Assembly: GCF_004791025.1 (NCBI RefSeq)
Contig: NZ_SRUO01000001.1
Span: forward strand, 372,001 to 436,000
Length of the DNA: 64,000 nt
DNA from: Mesorhizobium sp. M4B.F.Ca.ET.203.01.1.1
Lineage (GTDB): Bacteria > Pseudomonadota > Alphaproteobacteria > Rhizobiales > Rhizobiaceae
Direction of reading: 5' to 3'
Part shown: one piece after another, positions 1 to 8,758 of the stretch
Layout of the letters: every line of letters starts with the position of its first letter
Position numbering within the stretch: the first letter of the stretch is position 1
Made by a program: the position numbers and the translations under genes
The notes under the pieces: generated by a model
The model's input: the letters and a program-made list of their open reading frames with translations, nothing else
The model's database searches: none
What the model was told of the DNA's origin: nothing

Positions 1-671
1 CCTTCTCGCGCGGCCTGCCCGACGGCGCGGTGACGTTCGACCAGATGATCCATCATTGCCGCGAAGTGACGGCGGCGACCAGCCTGCCGGTCTCGGCCGA
101 CCTCGAGCGCGGCAAGGGCGACAGCCCGGAACAGGCCGCCGAGACCATTTTCGCAGCCGAGGCGGCCGGGCTTGCCGGCTGCTCGATCGAGGACCACACC
201 GGCGATCCGGAAAAGCCCATCTATGAATTTTCGCACGCGGTCGAACGCGTCGCCGCCGCTGTCGAGGCGGCGCGGGCGCTGAAGCATGACTTCGTCTTCA
301 CCGCGCGGGCCGAGAATTTCCTGTGGGGCCGGACCGATATCGACGATACGATCAAGCGGCTGCAAGCCTTCGAGCAGGCCGGCGCCGACGTGCTCTATGC
401 GCCAGGGTTGAGCGACGTCGAGACGGTGCGGATCGTCTGTTCGTCGGTGAATAAGCCCGTCAATGTCATGGCGCGGCCAGGCTTCACCACCGCCGACCTC
501 GCCCAGGCGGGCGTCAAGCGTATCTCGCTCGGACCGTGGCTGACCAACTTCGCCTTCGGCATGCTGGAGACGGCGGCGCGCGAGATCCAGCAGGACGGCA
601 CGTTCGGCTTCACCCGCTCCGCGATGCCGTTCGGCAAATTGCAATCGCTGTTTGGCAAGCTGGGCGACTGA
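1..671 (+). CDS. Isocitrate lyase/PEP mutase family protein (5' partial)
   Basis: The frame is open from base 3 with no start, so this is the C-terminal part of a gene that begins before the window. The GTG at 30 is internal: the residues before it (SRGLPDGA) fit the family. Visible motifs are SIEDHTGD in the first third, which matches the metal/substrate loop of the ICL/PEP mutase superfamily, then FTARAENF, and VNVMARPG with ISLGPW near the end. These enzymes make or cleave C-C or C-P bonds of 2-oxo acids (oxaloacetate decarboxylase, methylisocitrate lyase, phosphonopyruvate-type enzymes). The exact substrate cannot be read from the fragment. It is followed by a convergent gene 13 bases away. 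Confidence 0.85.
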   Translation, partial: FSRGLPDGAVTFDQMIHHCREVTAATSLPVSADLERGKGDSPEQAAETIFAAEAAGLAGCSIEDHTGDPEKPIYEFSHAVERVAAAVEAARALKHDFVFTARAENFLWGRTDIDDTIKRLQAFEQAGADVLYAPGLSDVETVRIVCSSVNKPVNVMARPGFTTADLAQAGVKRISLGPWLTNFAFGMLETAAREIQQDGTFGFTRSAMPFGKLQSLFGKLGD

Positions 672-684
672 CGGCCGGATAGAG

Positions 685-1374
685 TTACGCCTTTTCCCGT
701 GCCGATACCGCCTTGTGCAGGTTGACCATCATGGCGGCGGCGAAGAGCGGGGTCAGCAGATTGAGCAGCGGCACGGCGAGGAAGGCGGCAATGATCAGGC
801 CGGCCAGGAACACCGTGCCGGCATGTTTCCTGCGCAGCGCCTTGGCCTCTGCCTCCGGGCGGAAGCGCATGGCGGCGAATTCGAAGAACTCGCGCCCGAG
901 CAGGTAGCCGTTGACGATGAAGAACGCGGCGATGTTGATGCCCGGCACCAGGAGCAGCAGCAGGGCGACTATGTTGCCGAGCACAACGACGCCGAAGAAT
1001 TTTATCGCCAGCGCCAGCGAGTGCAGCGCTGGCACGGGACGGCCCGGCGGATCATCCAGATAATCGGTACGCTCGACCACTTCGGCGATGTCGTCGAGGA
1101 ACAGGCCGGCGATCACGGCCGTCACCGGCGCGACAAGAAGAGCCATCCCCATCGCCAGAAGGATGCCGGCGACAATGGCGCCCAGCCATCCGGCCCAGGA
1201 CGGCAGGCCGGGCCCCTGCAGCCACGGCCAGGCCAGCCATTCGAGCAGGCTCTCGATGCCGAACCAAAAGGCCACCAGCGCCAGCAGGGTCAGCCCCAAT
1301 GTCTTAAGGAAGACGGAGCGGAATTCGGGCGAGAACAGCCGGCTGGCGGCGGCGCGGGCAGCGTCGAGGATCAC
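685..1374 (-). CDS. EI24/CysZ-like integral membrane protein
   Basis: This 229-residue protein is almost entirely hydrophobic with charged turns. About four to six membrane segments are visible (roughly residues 25-45, 60-90, 120-150 and 185-215). It has the layout of the EI24 family, often annotated as sulfate transporter family or CysZ-like. The LLLVPGINIAAFF segment and the NGYLLGREFFEFAAMR segment are characteristic of EI24 proteins. In enterobacteria CysZ brings sulfate into the cytoplasm. In rhizobia the substrate of this family is unproven, so sulfate is only a family-level guess. It lies 64 bases downstream of a DMT transporter gene on the same strand and may be cotranscribed with it. 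Confidence 0.8.
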   Translation of the reverse strand: MILDAARAAASRLFSPEFRSVFLKTLGLTLLALVAFWFGIESLLEWLAWPWLQGPGLPSWAGWLGAIVAGILLAMGMALLVAPVTAVIAGLFLDDIAEVVERTDYLDDPPGRPVPALHSLALAIKFFGVVVLGNIVALLLLLVPGINIAAFFIVNGYLLGREFFEFAAMRFRPEAEAKALRRKHAGTVFLAGLIIAAFLAVPLLNLLTPLFAAAMMVNLHKAVSAREKA

Positions 1375-1438
1375 GGCGTCTCCAACCTCTCATCGACAAA
1401 GACGCTTCCGAGATAGGCACCCTTGTCGAGCAGCGCAA

Positions 1439-2341
1439 CTATTGCGCAAGCTTCCTCTGCCGCGCGGGGATGGTCATCGCCGCGACGCCGACGACCACGA
1501 AACCCATGCCGAGCCAGGCCGTCGGACCGAGGCTCTCGCCCAGGAAGAGCGCGCCGATGCCGACGCCGATCGGCACGCGCAGATAGGCCTGCGACGTGGT
1601 GCCGACCGAGCCCAGCGTGTGGATGAGGCGGAAGAAGATCGAGAAGGCGAGCGCGGTCGAAAAGACCGAAAGTCCAATCAGCGCAAGGATCGATGCCGTC
1701 GATGGCGAGAGCGTCCACGGCCGGTCGAAAACAAGGCTCAGCGGGATCAAAATCGCGGCGCCGCAGATCATCGAGCCGGCGGCCGGCAGCATCGGGTCGA
1801 GCCCCCTGAAGTTGCGCCCGAAAATGGCGGCGCCCGCATAGCTGACGGTGGCGGCGATGACGGCAAGCTGCGCCCAGAGCTGATGGCCGAGGCCGCCGAG
1901 CGCCTCCGTGCCGACGATCAGGCAGATGCCGGCAATGCCGGCGCCGACGCCGACCAGCTTGCGCAGCGTAACCGGCTCGTGGCGGGTGATCAGCGCCGTC
2001 AGAAGGAAAGTGAAGATCGGCGATGTGGCGTTGAGGATGGTGGCAAGGCCGGCATCGATGGAGCGCTCGGCGGCGGCGATCAGGGTGAAGGGCACGACGC
2101 TGTTCAGGCAGGCCTGGAAGGCGAAGCGACGCCAGGTTGCGGCCTCCCTCGGCATGGCGAGGCCGCGCCAGCGGATGATGGCGAGCAGGATGGCGCCGGC
2201 GATCAGGGTGCGCGCGGCGATGAAGGTGACCGGCGGGATCGTCTCGACGCCGACCTTGATGAAGCTATAGGACGCGCCCCACAGCACGGCCAGCACGCCA
2301 AGAAGGGCCAGTTCGGTGGTCATGTCGGTCTTTGCGGGCAT
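1439..2341 (-). CDS. DMT superfamily (EamA) transporter
   Basis: A ten-helix drug/metabolite transporter of about 300 residues with two EamA repeats. The first repeat begins LALLGVLAVLWGASYSFIKV. The second starts near WAQLAVIAATVSYAGAAIF. The C-terminal part carries GALFLGESLGPTAWLGMGFV, the usual helix 9-10 signature. It probably exports a small metabolite or amino acid across the inner membrane; the substrate is unknown. The frame extends upstream to 2422, but those 27 residues are polar and unlike the family, so the ATG at 2341 is preferred (ATG at 2323 is an alternative). The gene points toward the EI24 gene, 64 bases away. Confidence 0.88.
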   Translation of the reverse strand: MPAKTDMTTELALLGVLAVLWGASYSFIKVGVETIPPVTFIAARTLIAGAILLAIIRWRGLAMPREAATWRRFAFQACLNSVVPFTLIAAAERSIDAGLATILNATSPIFTFLLTALITRHEPVTLRKLVGVGAGIAGICLIVGTEALGGLGHQLWAQLAVIAATVSYAGAAIFGRNFRGLDPMLPAAGSMICGAAILIPLSLVFDRPWTLSPSTASILALIGLSVFSTALAFSIFFRLIHTLGSVGTTSQAYLRVPIGVGIGALFLGESLGPTAWLGMGFVVVGVAAMTIPARQRKLAQ

Positions 2342-2618
2342 TGCCGGTTCGCGCTTTTCAGAAACTTCGATCGGATCGCTTCTAGCCGACGGCCAGGCGG
2401 AAATGTTTCGATCCCGATGCAACCATAGCCGCCATCTTCACGGCCGATATGGTCCAGTTTGATGCGATGGCTGCAGCAGCCGGCGAATAAACGCGGCCAT
2501 TGGCCGGAATGGCGGAACCCGATGCCGATTTTCGGGGTAGGCAAAAGGGCGGCAACTCGCTAGACCCGCGCCCGGCCGGCATGGCAGAAAGCCGGCAGGT
2601 TCCCAGGCGGAGAGATTG

Positions 2619-3611
2619 ATGCCGGACTATGACGTGCTTTGCATCGGCAATGCCATTGTCGATATCATCGCCCAGTGCGACGATGCCTTCCTCGAGACCA
2701 ACGGCATCATCAAGGGCGCGATGAACCTGATCGACACCAGGCGCGCCGAATTGCTCTACAGCCGCATGGGCCCGGCGATCGAGGCGTCCGGCGGCAGCGC
2801 CGGCAACACGGCGGCCGGCATCGCCAGCTTCGGCGGCCGCGCCGCCTTCTTCGGCAAGGTCTCGAACGACCCGCTCGGCGAAATCTACACCCACGACATC
2901 CAGGCCCAGGGCGTCGCCTTCGACACCAAGCCACTCCAGGGCCAGCCGCCGACGGCGCGCTCGATGATCTTCGTCACGCCGGACGGCGAGCGCTCGATGA
3001 ACACCTATCTCGGCGCCTGCGTCGAGCTCGGTCCCGAGGATGTCGAGGCCGACAAGGCCTCCGGCGCCAAGGTTACCTATTTCGAGGGCTATCTGTGGGA
3101 TCCGCCGCGCGCCAAGGAAGCGATCCGGCAGACGGCGAAACTGGCGCATGAAGCCGGACGCGAAGTGTCGATGACGCTGTCGGACTCGTTCTGCGTCGAC
3201 CGCTACCGCGACGAGTTCCTCGACCTGATGCGCTCGGGCACCGTCGACATCGTCTTCGCCAACAGCCACGAGATCAAATCGCTCTACCAGACCTCGTCTT
3301 TCGAGGACGCGCTGGCGGCGATCCGCAAGGATTGCAAGATCGCAGCCGTCACCCGCTCGGAAAAGGGCTCGGTCATCGTGCGCGGCGACGAGACCGTCAC
3401 CATCGAGGCAACGACGATCCGCGAACTGGTCGACACCACCGGCGCCGGCGACCTCTATGCCGCCGGCTTCCTCTATGGCTACACTGCTGGACGCAGCCTG
3501 AAGGATTGCGGCAACCTCGGCTCGCTGGCGGCTGGGCTGGTGATCCAGCAGATCGGGCCGCGGCCGCGGCAGAATTTGCGCAGCGCGGCCCAACTGGCGG
3601 GGTTGCTGTAG
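2619..3611 (+). CDS. PfkB-family carbohydrate/adenosine kinase
   Basis: A 330-residue ribokinase-fold enzyme. The N-terminal motif is DVLCIGNAIVDII, the substrate motif ASGGSAGNTAAGIASFGG is near residue 65, and the catalytic PfkB signature DTTGAGDLYAAGFLYG lies at roughly residues 275-290, with the GAGD anion hole and catalytic Asp. Rhizobial proteins of this type are annotated adenosine kinase; it would phosphorylate a nucleoside or sugar with ATP in the cytosol. The ATG at 2619 is preceded by a GGCGGAGAG ribosome binding site at 2607-2615; the TTG directly before it is less likely. The gene stands alone, divergent from the DMT transporter and followed by a palindromic repeat region. Confidence 0.88.
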   Translation: MPDYDVLCIGNAIVDIIAQCDDAFLETNGIIKGAMNLIDTRRAELLYSRMGPAIEASGGSAGNTAAGIASFGGRAAFFGKVSNDPLGEIYTHDIQAQGVAFDTKPLQGQPPTARSMIFVTPDGERSMNTYLGACVELGPEDVEADKASGAKVTYFEGYLWDPPRAKEAIRQTAKLAHEAGREVSMTLSDSFCVDRYRDEFLDLMRSGTVDIVFANSHEIKSLYQTSSFEDALAAIRKDCKIAAVTRSEKGSVIVRGDETVTIEATTIRELVDTTGAGDLYAAGFLYGYTAGRSLKDCGNLGSLAAGLVIQQIGPRPRQNLRSAAQLAGLL

Positions 3612-3790
3612 CGCCTCTGCCTCTCCGCTTGTGGGAGAGGTCGGATTGCCCCGATTTGTCCTTCATAAATCGGCTGGCAATCCGGGTGAGGGGGTATGCT
3701 GGCGCCAAGCCGGAGCACCCCTCAACCGTCCCGACGCTGCGCGCCGAACCACCTTCTCCAACAGGGGAGAAGGAAGAACGCGATTTGTCG
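3612..3790. repeat. Intergenic palindromic repeat (RIME-like)
   Basis: Two hairpins bracket this gap. CCTCTCC (3620-3626) pairs with GGAGAGG (3634-3640), and CCTTCTCC (3752-3759) pairs with GGAGAAGG (3766-3773). The pattern of a CCTCTCC- or CTTCTCC-type stem, a 100-150 base middle and a second similar stem recurs at 37779, 39308 and 47988. This marks a dispersed intergenic repeat family rather than a gene. The first hairpin, directly after the kinase stop, could also act as a weak transcript end. Confidence 0.6.
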
Positions 3791-3994
3791 CACGCCTGTC
3801 ATAGAGCACACCTACACGCAGACTGAGGCGTCCCGTGACTGACATTTCGGGATGTCCAGTTGGGGTGCAAGAAATGCAAGACAGCAACCTGTCGGGTCGC
3901 TGTGTTTGTCGTTGCTGCCATTTTCGCTTCCTGCTGTAGCCATTTCAATCGGCCGCAGCTGGGGAGGAGCGCGCGTGGCCTGCAAGACAGATAC

Positions 3995-4729
3995 ATGACC
4001 AGATTTCAAAATCCAACGGATGCGATATCGCAGGATGCCCTGGCGGGCCTCGTGGCCGAGGCGGTGCAACAGGCGCTAATCCAGCATGGGGTCGTTCTTG
4101 ACGCACAGACCCTGGGTTCAACCAGCGCCTTCGCCGGCAATGTTGCCGCAAGCCTGCCTTTCCTTCCGCAGGCACAGCGGCTCGCGATTGGCTCTTTCAA
4201 GGGCGAATGGAGCGCCTTGGCCTCGGAGTTGGTCCATGCAGTAACGGCCGCACAGCGCGACATGGCGAATACCTCGGATGACATCGCTGCTTTGGCATCG
4301 GCAGGCGACAGCCGGAAACCCGCTTCCCCCGACCCGCGCGAGCGAACCAACGATCTACAATCGGTGCTGATCGAGGATTGGGCCGGCGAGGTCGCAGGGT
4401 CGACCTATCTGGAAGAGAATTTCCGCATACCGCGCTCGACCCTGCATCGCTGGCAACGGCGAAACGAGGTCATTGCCTTGCGCAAGGGTGGCCGCAAGCA
4501 TGTCTTCCCGCTCGCCCAGTTCGTCGACGGCAGGCCGGCGCCGGGGATCAGCGAGGTGCTTTCGCTAATTGCCAATCCAAGGCTGGCCTGGTTCTGGCTG
4601 ATCCGCCCTTCGCCCGATCTCGGTGGTCGCACTCCAGTTGAAATGCTCAAGCACGACATGGTGCGCGAGGTGGTGCAGGCCGCACGCGAGTTTACATCGG
4701 CGGACAGTCTCAGCGGCGCTTCAGTCTGA
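3995..4729 (+). CDS. MbcA/ParS/Xre-like toxin-binding domain protein, solitary
   Basis: A 244-residue soluble protein. The N-terminal half is helical with no recognised motif. Residues about 125-165 (STYLEENFRIPRSTLHRWQR) look like a helix-turn-helix. The C-terminal part (SEVLSLIANPRLAWFWL..P...LGGRTPVEML) closely resembles the MbcA/ParS/Xre antitoxin C-terminal domain, which normally contacts a RES-type toxin. No RES toxin lies next to it: both sides are a repeat region and the porin control region. The first ATG is at 3995; the frame is open upstream to a TTG at 3860, but that stretch is Cys-rich and unlikely. A stand-alone regulator is as plausible as an orphan antitoxin. Confidence 0.65.
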   Translation: MTRFQNPTDAISQDALAGLVAEAVQQALIQHGVVLDAQTLGSTSAFAGNVAASLPFLPQAQRLAIGSFKGEWSALASELVHAVTAAQRDMANTSDDIAALASAGDSRKPASPDPRERTNDLQSVLIEDWAGEVAGSTYLEENFRIPRSTLHRWQRRNEVIALRKGGRKHVFPLAQFVDGRPAPGISEVLSLIANPRLAWFWLIRPSPDLGGRTPVEMLKHDMVREVVQAAREFTSADSLSGASV

Positions 4730-5107
4730 TTTTCGGCCTTCAAATCAAACGGTTGGCCAATTCTTGATGCCTCGTTCGTTAATCGACTAAATTCCTCTCA
4801 TCAGATAGTCATATTTACGCTTACTCTAGGTTGTGCAAATCTATCTAAGTGTTTCATTTGTACTGTTTGTTCCGTTTGTGCCAAATTCGTTGAGATATTC
4901 GTGGTATTTGCGCAACAATACTTTTCGAAGAATCCAAAAGCTCTTTTTCAAACATGATCTCTGTTGAATAGCGCTCCCGCTTGGGCCATGTCGGGGACGA
5001 AAAGGGCGGCGCGATGCGCGTCATTTTCAACAGTGGGGAGGGGGCGGCAACGCTTGCCCTTCAGCAAAGATATCAAACCCGTTTAACTTTTGTCTGGAGA
5101 TCAGAAA
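4730..5107 (+). promoter_or_regulatory. AT-rich control region of the porin gene
   Basis: This 378-base gap contains no credible gene. Its first 250 bases are clearly AT-richer than the surroundings, with T-runs and several TTTG/CAAA tracts, as expected of the upstream region of a highly expressed outer-membrane porin. Just before the porin start, TGGAGA (5095-5100) lies 7 bases from the ATG and is a good ribosome binding site. Specific promoter boxes could not be assigned with confidence. Confidence 0.4.
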
Positions 5108-6250
5108 ATGAACATCAAGAGCCTTCTTCTCGGCTCAGCTGCGGCCCTGATCGCAGTTTCCGGCGCGCGCGCCGCCGACGCCGTTGTCGTCGCCGAGCCG
5201 GAACCGGCTGAATACGTCAAGATCTGCGACGTGTACGGCTCGGGCTACTTCTACATCCCCGGCACCGAAACCTGCCTGCGCATCGGCGGCTATGTCCGTT
5301 ACGACGTCGGCATGGGCGACGTCGGCTCGTTCGACGGCGCGAAGTCATTCGACCACCAGGACGGTGACCAGCAGGACACCTGGAAGAAGAATGCCCGCTT
5401 CACCTTCAAGACCTGGACCGGCCAGGAAACCGAACTCGGCACCTTGAAGACCTACACCGAAATGCGCTTCAACTTCGGCAACAGCAACGGCTATGGCACC
5501 CTCGCCTCCGGCAATCCCGCCGTCGACAAAGGCGTCTCGGTGAAGTTCGCCTGGATCCAGCTCGGTGGTCTGCGCGTCGGTAAGGACGAATCGGCCTTCG
5601 ATTCGTTCATCGGCTACGCGGGCGCCGTCATCCAGGATACCCTGGTTCCGTACGGCGATTTCGACACCAACGTCGTCCAGTACTACTTCGACGCCGGCAA
5701 CGGCTTCTCGGCCGTGGTCTCTCTCGAAGAAGGCTCTGGCGTCGTCGGGACGATCGACAGCTATGTTCCGCATGTCGTCGGCGGCGTGAAGTACACGCAG
5801 GGCTGGGGCGCCATCACCGGCGTCGTCGCCTATGACAGCAACTATGAAGAAGTCGCCGGCAAGGTCCGTCTCGACGTCAAGCCGATGGACAACCTGTCGC
5901 TGTTCATCATGGGCGGCTACGGCACCGACGACAATCTCAACGACGACGCCGGAAACGTCATCGACGCGCACGGTCGCGGCTTCTACAAGCAGTGGAGCGG
6001 CAACTGGGCAATCTGGGGCGGCGGCACCTATACCATCAACGAGAAGACCTCGTTCAACGCCCAGCTCTCCTATGACGAAGGCAAGAACTTCGGCGTCGCG
6101 GCCAACATTGCCTATGAAATCGTCAAGGGCTTCAAGATCACGGCCGAAGTCGACTACCTGCATGTCGGCGAGGACACCGTCACCAACTGGACCAAAGCCG
6201 ACAAGGAAAACAGCGTCGGCGGCATCCTCCGCTTCCAGCGCTCGTTCTGA
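5108..6250 (+). CDS. Outer membrane porin, Porin_2 (Omp2b/RopA) family
   Basis: A 380-residue trimeric-type general porin of Rhizobiales. The signal peptide MNIKSLLLGSAAALIAVSGARA ends at an Ala-X-Ala site. The mature protein begins ADAVVVAEPEPAEYVKICD, followed by GSGYFYIPGTETCLRIGGYVRYD; these two blocks with paired cysteines are the signature of Porin_2. The rest alternates polar and aromatic residues as in a 16-strand barrel and ends in Phe (LRFQRSF), the outer-membrane assembly signal. It would allow diffusion of small hydrophilic solutes. ATG 5108 is chosen because TGGAGA precedes it and the signal peptide starts there. A strong terminator follows at 6275. Confidence 0.95.
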   Translation: MNIKSLLLGSAAALIAVSGARAADAVVVAEPEPAEYVKICDVYGSGYFYIPGTETCLRIGGYVRYDVGMGDVGSFDGAKSFDHQDGDQQDTWKKNARFTFKTWTGQETELGTLKTYTEMRFNFGNSNGYGTLASGNPAVDKGVSVKFAWIQLGGLRVGKDESAFDSFIGYAGAVIQDTLVPYGDFDTNVVQYYFDAGNGFSAVVSLEEGSGVVGTIDSYVPHVVGGVKYTQGWGAITGVVAYDSNYEEVAGKVRLDVKPMDNLSLFIMGGYGTDDNLNDDAGNVIDAHGRGFYKQWSGNWAIWGGGTYTINEKTSFNAQLSYDEGKNFGVAANIAYEIVKGFKITAEVDYLHVGEDTVTNWTKADKENSVGGILRFQRSF

Positions 6251-6274
6251 TCGGTCCTACAGTCTCGAAAGAAG

Positions 6275-6304
6275 GGCCCGCAGCACGTCGCTGCGGGCCT
6301 TTTC
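6275..6304 (+). terminator. Rho-independent terminator of the porin gene
   Basis: A perfect 10-bp stem, GGCCCGCAGC (6275-6284) with GCTGCGGGCC (6290-6299), and a 5-base loop are followed by TTTTCGTTT. It sits 25 bases after the porin stop and just ahead of the end of the opposing regulator gene, so it may serve both. Confidence 0.9.
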
Positions 6305-6307
6305 GTT

Positions 6308-8353
6308 TCAACCCAACCCGGCCTGCCTTAGCGCTGAATAGACCCGCTGGCGCAGATCGTCCGGCACCTGGCCGACGACCGCGTCGAACGAAGCGACCGT
6401 CAGCCCCTGGTCCATGCGCCTTGCCTCGGCGATGACCGTCATGGCTTCCTCCGCGCGGCCGAGCGCGACGAGGGCGGCGGCCAGTCCCAGCCTCGACCAG
6501 GTCTCGCGCGCATTGAGCGCGGTGGCGCGCCGGGCGGCGGCCTCGGCGGCGGCGAAATCGTCCAGCCAATAGTGGCAGAACGACTGCAGCGTCATGAACA
6601 TTGAGCCAAGCGGATCCCTGGGGTTCAGCCGCACCGCCTGGCCGATATGATGCAGCGCCTCGCGCGGCCTGCCCGACCAGAAATGCAATTGCGCCATTCC
6701 GAAATAGGCCTGCGCGAAACTCGGGCTGAGATCGATCGCCATCGAAAGATGATGGGCGCCGCGCGGCCGTTCGCCGATGAAGGTCAGCAGGCGTCCGAGC
6801 ACGACATGGCTGAAGGCGTCGCCGGCATCTAGCGCCAGCGCCTTCTCGGCCTGCGCTATGCCGGCGCCGAGCGTCTGCCCGACATCGGTAGTGAAGTGCC
6901 AGGTCACCGCCGACAGGCAGACATAGGCGAGGCCGGCATAGGGCAGGCTGAACCCCGGCTCCAGCTCGAGGGCACGCTCAAAATGCCCCTGCGCCAGCTG
7001 ATGATCGTCCCTGGTGAACCGGTAGGCATGCCACATGCCGCGATGGAACAGTTCCCAGGCATCGAGATTTTCCGGCCGCTTGCGCGCCGCGCTTTCGCGC
7101 TCCGCCGCCCGCACCTCGGCGTCGATGTTGGCGATGATGCGCCTCACCACCTCGTCCTGCAGGTCGAAGACGTCCTGCGCCGGCCGGTCATAGCGCTCCG
7201 CCCAGACGCAGCGGTCGCCGGACGCATCGATCAGTTGCACGGCAACGCGAAGCTGGTCGCCGCCGCGCCGCACGCTGCCGGCAAGGATGTATCTGACGTC
7301 GAGGTCGCGCGCGGCGATGCCGGCCTCGCCGGCGCCGCTCCCATAGCCGACCGTCGACTGCGGCGCGATGACCAGGAAATCGCGCTGCCGCGACAATTCC
7401 GTGATGATGTCCTGCGAGATGCCGTTGGCGAGGAAATCCTGCTCGCCGTCGCTCTTGCCGGCAAAGGGCAGGACGGCGATCGACAGGCCGCGCGGCCGCT
7501 CGGTCGGCCAGCTTGGGGCTGTCTCCCGGGCCGCTGGTGAACCGGAGCCGTCCGCCGGACGGACGGCCGCATCCCCCGCCGAGGCAGCATCGGACGCGAT
7601 CTGGCGCGAAAGCCGCACTGTTTCCTGCGACGGCTCGACGCCGAGCTCGCGCTTGAGCAGTTCGCGGCAACCCTGGAACTGGGCCAAGGCACGCGAGCGT
7701 TCGCCTGCCCTGGCGTAGAGGCGCATCAGCAGCCGGTGGCTTTCCTCGCGCAGATTGTCGATGGCGAGCAGGCGCTGGCCGACGGACTGTGCCTGCGAAA
7801 GGTCGCCGGCATCGGCCAGCCGGAGCGCCATGCCTTCGAGAACGGTCTGCGCCAGATTGCGGCAGCGGGTGCGTTCGAAGGTCAGCCAGTCGGAGAACTC
7901 GGCGCTGGCCGACGGACGGCTTTCGAGGAATTCGCCGTAGCGCCAAAGCGGAGCAGCGCCTTCGACTATCCCGGCCGGGTTGCTGGCAAGGCTGGCGAGC
8001 CGGTCGGCGTCGACGGCAAGCGCGGCCGGATCGAGGGTGACGGCATCGCGGTCTCCGCCGAGCGCTTGCGGTCCGAGCGCGGCGCGCAGCGACGACAGCG
8101 CCTTCCTCAAGCTGCCGCGCGCCTGCTCCTCGTCGCGATCGCTCCAGAACAGCGCCGCCAGCTTGTCGCGGCCATGCAGCCGCCCGGCGGGCATGGCCAG
8201 ATAGGCCAGCAGCAATTCGCATTTGCGTGTCGGCAGTTCGACAGGCTGCCCGGCCGCGTCGCGCAGCGAAAACCCGCCCAGCAGGCACAGTTCGAACGGC
8301 CCGCGATCGGTCGTCGGGCTCGCCCTGTCATGCGCCGGGACGCTTTCCCCCAC
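6308..8353 (-). CDS. SARP/BTAD-type transcriptional regulator with TolB-like and TPR domains
   Basis: A large (about 681-residue) one-component regulator. The N-terminal region has an OmpR-like winged helix (ELCLLGGFSLRDAAG, then CELLLAYLAMPAGR). Next is a bacterial transcriptional activation domain with LLRRELGVEPS-like sequence (LLKRELGVEPSQET). A TolB/FlgO-like domain (SIAVLPFAGKSDGEQDFLANGISQDIITEL) follows, then tetratricopeptide repeats to the C-terminus. Such proteins occur in rhizobia as adenylate-cyclase-like or SARP regulators; their signals are unknown. The GTG at 8353 has AAGGAG 9 bases upstream and is preferred; the frame also offers GTG 8395. It is divergent from the DUF1127 gene, whose start is about 126 bases away. 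Confidence 0.85.
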   Translation of the reverse strand: MGESVPAHDRASPTTDRGPFELCLLGGFSLRDAAGQPVELPTRKCELLLAYLAMPAGRLHGRDKLAALFWSDRDEEQARGSLRKALSSLRAALGPQALGGDRDAVTLDPAALAVDADRLASLASNPAGIVEGAAPLWRYGEFLESRPSASAEFSDWLTFERTRCRNLAQTVLEGMALRLADAGDLSQAQSVGQRLLAIDNLREESHRLLMRLYARAGERSRALAQFQGCRELLKRELGVEPSQETVRLSRQIASDAASAGDAAVRPADGSGSPAARETAPSWPTERPRGLSIAVLPFAGKSDGEQDFLANGISQDIITELSRQRDFLVIAPQSTVGYGSGAGEAGIAARDLDVRYILAGSVRRGGDQLRVAVQLIDASGDRCVWAERYDRPAQDVFDLQDEVVRRIIANIDAEVRAAERESAARKRPENLDAWELFHRGMWHAYRFTRDDHQLAQGHFERALELEPGFSLPYAGLAYVCLSAVTWHFTTDVGQTLGAGIAQAEKALALDAGDAFSHVVLGRLLTFIGERPRGAHHLSMAIDLSPSFAQAYFGMAQLHFWSGRPREALHHIGQAVRLNPRDPLGSMFMTLQSFCHYWLDDFAAAEAAARRATALNARETWSRLGLAAALVALGRAEEAMTVIAEARRMDQGLTVASFDAVVGQVPDDLRQRVYSALRQAGLG

Positions 8354-8478
8354 CCGCCACAGCTCCTTTTCGCGACGATTTCCCGAAGATTTCACGCTTC
8401 GCGAACGCCGGCTTCCCGGCCGTCGCCGATATCCGGCCCATAGCGATCACGGAGATCGCGCCAAACCGGAGAAGACCA

Positions 8479-8724
8479 ATGACCCTGCATAGCATGAAAG
8501 ACACCCTGCCCCTAGCCGCGACGCCGGCCGGATGGATGTCCGGCATCCTGCGCCGCACCATCACGCGCTCCGTCAGCGACGCGGCGCGGGATGAAGCCGT
8601 TCGCCGCAGCCTGCGCCATGTCGGCGGCTTCGACGACCGCCTGCTCCGCGACATCGGCGTTGGCCGCGACGAGATCTTCAACGTCGTCGCGCTCGGCATC
8701 AAGCCGGCCAGTCGCCTCGGCTGA
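8479..8724 (+). CDS. DUF1127 domain-containing small protein
   Basis: An 81-residue protein ending with the DUF1127 pattern (LRHVGGFDDRLLRDIGVGRDEI at about residues 46-67). In Rhizobiales, Arg-rich DUF1127 proteins are abundant, and some affect phosphate, carbon or RNA metabolism and stress responses. The role of this longer one is unknown. ATG 8479 follows GGAGAA at 8468-8473. The gene is divergent from the SARP regulator and is followed 34 bases later by a secreted His-rich protein gene on the same strand, probably cotranscribed. Confidence 0.85.
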   Translation: MTLHSMKDTLPLAATPAGWMSGILRRTITRSVSDAARDEAVRRSLRHVGGFDDRLLRDIGVGRDEIFNVVALGIKPASRLG

Positions 8725-8758
8725 GCCAACCAAACAAACAAATCCAAGGAACGATGAG

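Noticed and set aside
3860..3994. Cys-rich N-terminal extension of the MbcA/ParS-like protein
   Set aside because: It begins with a TTG without ribosome binding site, and the composition differs from the rest of the protein.
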